Shown here: piece after piece, positions 62,328 through 64,000 of the stretch | Layout of the letters: the number at the start of each line of letters is the position of its first letter | How positions within the stretch are numbered: position 1 is the first letter of the stretch | Assembly (NCBI GenBank): GCA_000949895.1 | Contig: JWIT01000028.1 | Location: 1-64,000 of the forward strand | Length of the DNA stretch: 64,000 nt | Direction of reading: 5' to 3' | Source of the DNA: Agrobacterium arsenijevicii | GTDB lineage: Bacteria; Pseudomonadota; Alphaproteobacteria; Rhizobiales; Rhizobiaceae | Program-made: the position numbers and the translations under genes | The notes under the pieces: model-generated | What the model was told of the DNA's origin: nothing | What the model saw: only the letters and a program-made list of their open reading frames with translations | Databases searched by the model: none

Positions 62328-63158
62328 TTATTCATAAAATCCGTCCGTGGATTTGATCAGGCTCGCAAACTGCTCCCGGTCGTGACCGAAGAGGACTTTG
62401 AGAGAACGGGATTCGGCGTATTTCCTGATATAGCTGACCGTCCGATCGTAACCGATCGTATCGTGGAGAACGCCGGCTCGGCGGGCCGGAGGACCATAAT
62501 TTGTGGCGGTGTAACAAGCGTCTGAAACGAGCAGAAACCCGGGCCGCTTCTCAAGCTCCACGGCAATACCCAACATCCCGGCAGCATGGCCGCTTCCGAA
62601 GTTGAGCAGGGTCACTCCAGGCGCGAGTTCTCTTTCTCTCTCATCGCGACTGACAAGATCCCAGTTTCGTGGGGCCGCAAACCACGCCTCGATATCCTTG
62701 ACGATGTAAGGCGACGAATGATCCCCCGTCGCGAAATACCGGACTGCGGTTGCGAATTCATCTTCATGTGCAATCAGCCTCGACTTTCCGAAATACTCGA
62801 CGCAACCGGCGTGATCATTGTGAAGATGCGACAGGACCACCGTCGAAATATCGTCCGGTGAAAGGCCGAGCTGCCTCAGCCGTTCCGGCAGATTGCATTC
62901 CGACGCCCCGATATAGGGCGCGTTCAGTTGCGATTGCGCGGGCCACCGGCCATTCGTTCCCATGCATTCCGGGTGACATCCTGTGTCGTAGAGGACCGTG
63001 GCATCGGTGCATTGGATGAGGTAGGCGGAGACCGGAATGTCGATCAGACGACTACTCACCGTCGGCTTCTGCGGCGTGACAAAAGTGGAGTTGGCGATGA
63101 TGAAGTTTTCGTCGACACGAATTTCACCCAGGTCGAGAACGAACAGCTTATTTCCCAT
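62328..63158 (-). CDS. aiiB: N-acyl-homoserine lactonase AiiB
   Basis: This 276-residue metallo-beta-lactamase-fold enzyme opens the lactone ring of acyl-homoserine lactones and so removes quorum signals. The dinuclear zinc motif SHLHNDHAGC, then GSGHAAGM, SDACYTAT and FGHDREQF, are intact. Opening MGNKLFVLDLGEIRVDENF and the length match AiiB of pTiC58 as I remember it. AGGAGATCTT precedes the ATG. It lies between the sugar ABC importer and an acyl-CoA-dehydrogenase-like gene and would oppose the TraI pheromone made by this plasmid. Confidence 0.92.
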   Translation of the reverse strand: MGNKLFVLDLGEIRVDENFIIANSTFVTPQKPTVSSRLIDIPVSAYLIQCTDATVLYDTGCHPECMGTNGRWPAQSQLNAPYIGASECNLPERLRQLGLSPDDISTVVLSHLHNDHAGCVEYFGKSRLIAHEDEFATAVRYFATGDHSSPYIVKDIEAWFAAPRNWDLVSRDERERELAPGVTLLNFGSGHAAGMLGIAVELEKRPGFLLVSDACYTATNYGPPARRAGVLHDTIGYDRTVSYIRKYAESRSLKVLFGHDREQFASLIKSTDGFYE

Positions 63159-63237
63159 AAGATCTCCTAATTAAGTCACGCGATCTGGTTCAGCGCCGGC
63201 TGAGGTGAGGTTGACCAGCCTCGACGCGAAACATCCG

Positions 63238-64000
63238 CTAGGCCTTTCCAATGCCGGTGGTCCAAAGATCCGGCGGCAGGCTGCGGTTAACCGCGAAATC
63301 ACCGATCTGACGCTCCTTGTAGATGACCGGATTGTGGGAGGAGATGGCGCGGGCGTTTCGCCAATAGCGATCCAGCCCCAACTCGTTGCTGAGCGCAGAC
63401 GCTCCCAGTCCGTCGAAGAGGACGGTCGTCGCATCGAGGATGAGTTGGTGGACGACGACCTGTGCCTGGTAAATCTGCACCTCGAGTTTGCCGATCTCCG
63501 TTCTTTCCCTGCAGCCTTTAGCAACAGCGCGGTGATAGGCGTCGGCGGCTGAAAGTACGATCGAGTTTGCCCCGTGCGCATTGGCAAACACCTTACCGAC
63601 GAGCTGGAGCACCTGCGGATCGTCGCTCGCGGTGCTGGCAGCCGCGTGGGAATATGTCCGTTTGCGTGACCGCACATAGTCCGCAACGGCAGTGGACGCC
63701 CCCCGCCCGATTCCGACAAGCGTTGCCAGATGGGCCAATTGAGCGAAGGCCGTCAGGAACGGCCACCGCGATGCCGATGGCGCAATATCGTCATCGTGCA
63801 GAAGGACCTGATCGAATACGGCGGTCCCACTGGCGGTCAGTCTCTGTCCGAAACCGTTCCAGTCATCGACAATGGACGTTCCTGGCGCCGTCGTTTTTAT
63901 AAGCGCTATGATCAGCTCGTCAGCATTGTTCAAGCCGCTGACAGTCATCCATTCCGAGAACAGAGCGCCGGTCGTATAGAATTTCTGGCCGTTGAGACGA
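63238..64000 (-). CDS. Acyl-CoA dehydrogenase-like protein, N-terminus beyond window
   Basis: The C-terminal 253 residues of a larger flavoprotein are visible; the frame enters at the right edge as RLNGQKFYTTGALFSEW and continues MTVSGLNNADELI. Features such as STAVADYVRSRKRTYSHAAA and YRNARAISSHNP-like WRNARAISSHNPVIYK place it with SfnB/DszC-type flavin monooxygenases of the acyl-CoA dehydrogenase superfamily. The missing part should be about 140-160 residues. It is upstream of aiiB by 79 bases and probably in the same unit. Confidence 0.82.
   Translation of the reverse strand, partial: RLNGQKFYTTGALFSEWMTVSGLNNADELIIALIKTTAPGTSIVDDWNGFGQRLTASGTAVFDQVLLHDDDIAPSASRWPFLTAFAQLAHLATLVGIGRGASTAVADYVRSRKRTYSHAAASTASDDPQVLQLVGKVFANAHGANSIVLSAADAYHRAVAKGCRERTEIGKLEVQIYQAQVVVHQLILDATTVLFDGLGASALSNELGLDRYWRNARAISSHNPVIYKERQIGDFAVNRSLPPDLWTTGIGKA

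Overview
The window looks like part of a conjugative repABC plasmid of the Rhizobiaceae, most probably an Agrobacterium nopaline-type Ti plasmid or an opine-catabolic relative. Four things point there: a nopaline (noc/nox) uptake and breakdown locus, a complete traI-trb mating-pair operon with TraR-type tra boxes, a repA-repD-repB-repC replicator with parS sites and a counter-transcribed RNA, and an AiiB-type acyl-homoserine-lactone lactonase. No T-DNA, vir genes, traR, traM, relaxase or oriT is present, so the plasmid type is an inference from the noc-trb-rep order, which from memory is the order on pTiC58.

1-15.9 kb, opine catabolism. On the minus strand a tightly packed operon (noxB-like, [2Fe-2S] subunit, noxA-like, arginase, an opine-dehydrogenase-family gene, ornithine cyclodeaminase cut by the window edge) can take nopaline or octopine to arginine, then ornithine, then proline. 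Divergent from it are two ATP-dependent hydantoinase/oxoprolinase subunits. An ABC importer (nocP-T-Q-M) follows, then a LysR gene, and the divergent LysR regulator nocR. A 59-bp imperfect repeat lies upstream of both the nox operon and the noc transporter operon, and is a good candidate NocR control element.

15.9-31 kb, plasmid backbone. The traI-trbBCDEJKLFGHI operon runs leftward with nearly every junction overlapping. It is divergent from repA-repD-repB-repC across a region carrying two tra boxes. The two parS palindromes lie inside the small overlapping repD frame. An antisense RNA with a clear promoter and terminator sits between repB and repC.

31-56 kb, accessory load. This holds serine and tyrosine recombinases, a DUF1403/ScpB pair, a chromate cluster (ChrB-like, ChrA, Cj0069-like), and a nickel/cobalt cluster (NicO exporter, YqaA-like protein, CsoR/RcnR sensor, CDF exporter, His-rich peptide, HupE/UreJ-like and anchor proteins). 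Next come a tniA-tniB-tniQ transposition module beside a 5'-truncated DUF1612 gene, and a probable defence island. The island has a helicase-PD-(D/E)XK fusion with an HExxH protease-like gene, divergent from an Xre-RES toxin-antitoxin operon that runs into a second PD-(D/E)XK-like protein and a DGRHR protein.

56-64 kb, metabolism and signalling. This holds a GcvA-type LysR gene with a divergent PhzF-family gene, a ribose-type ABC importer, the lactonase AiiB, and an acyl-CoA-dehydrogenase-like gene cut by the window edge.

The parts most worth following up are the helicase-nuclease plus protease pair, the Xre-RES-nuclease operon, the hydantoinase pair as a possible pyronopaline opener, and the paired noc control repeats. 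All calls come from reading the sequence; family names and comparisons with known plasmids are from memory, and no database search was run.
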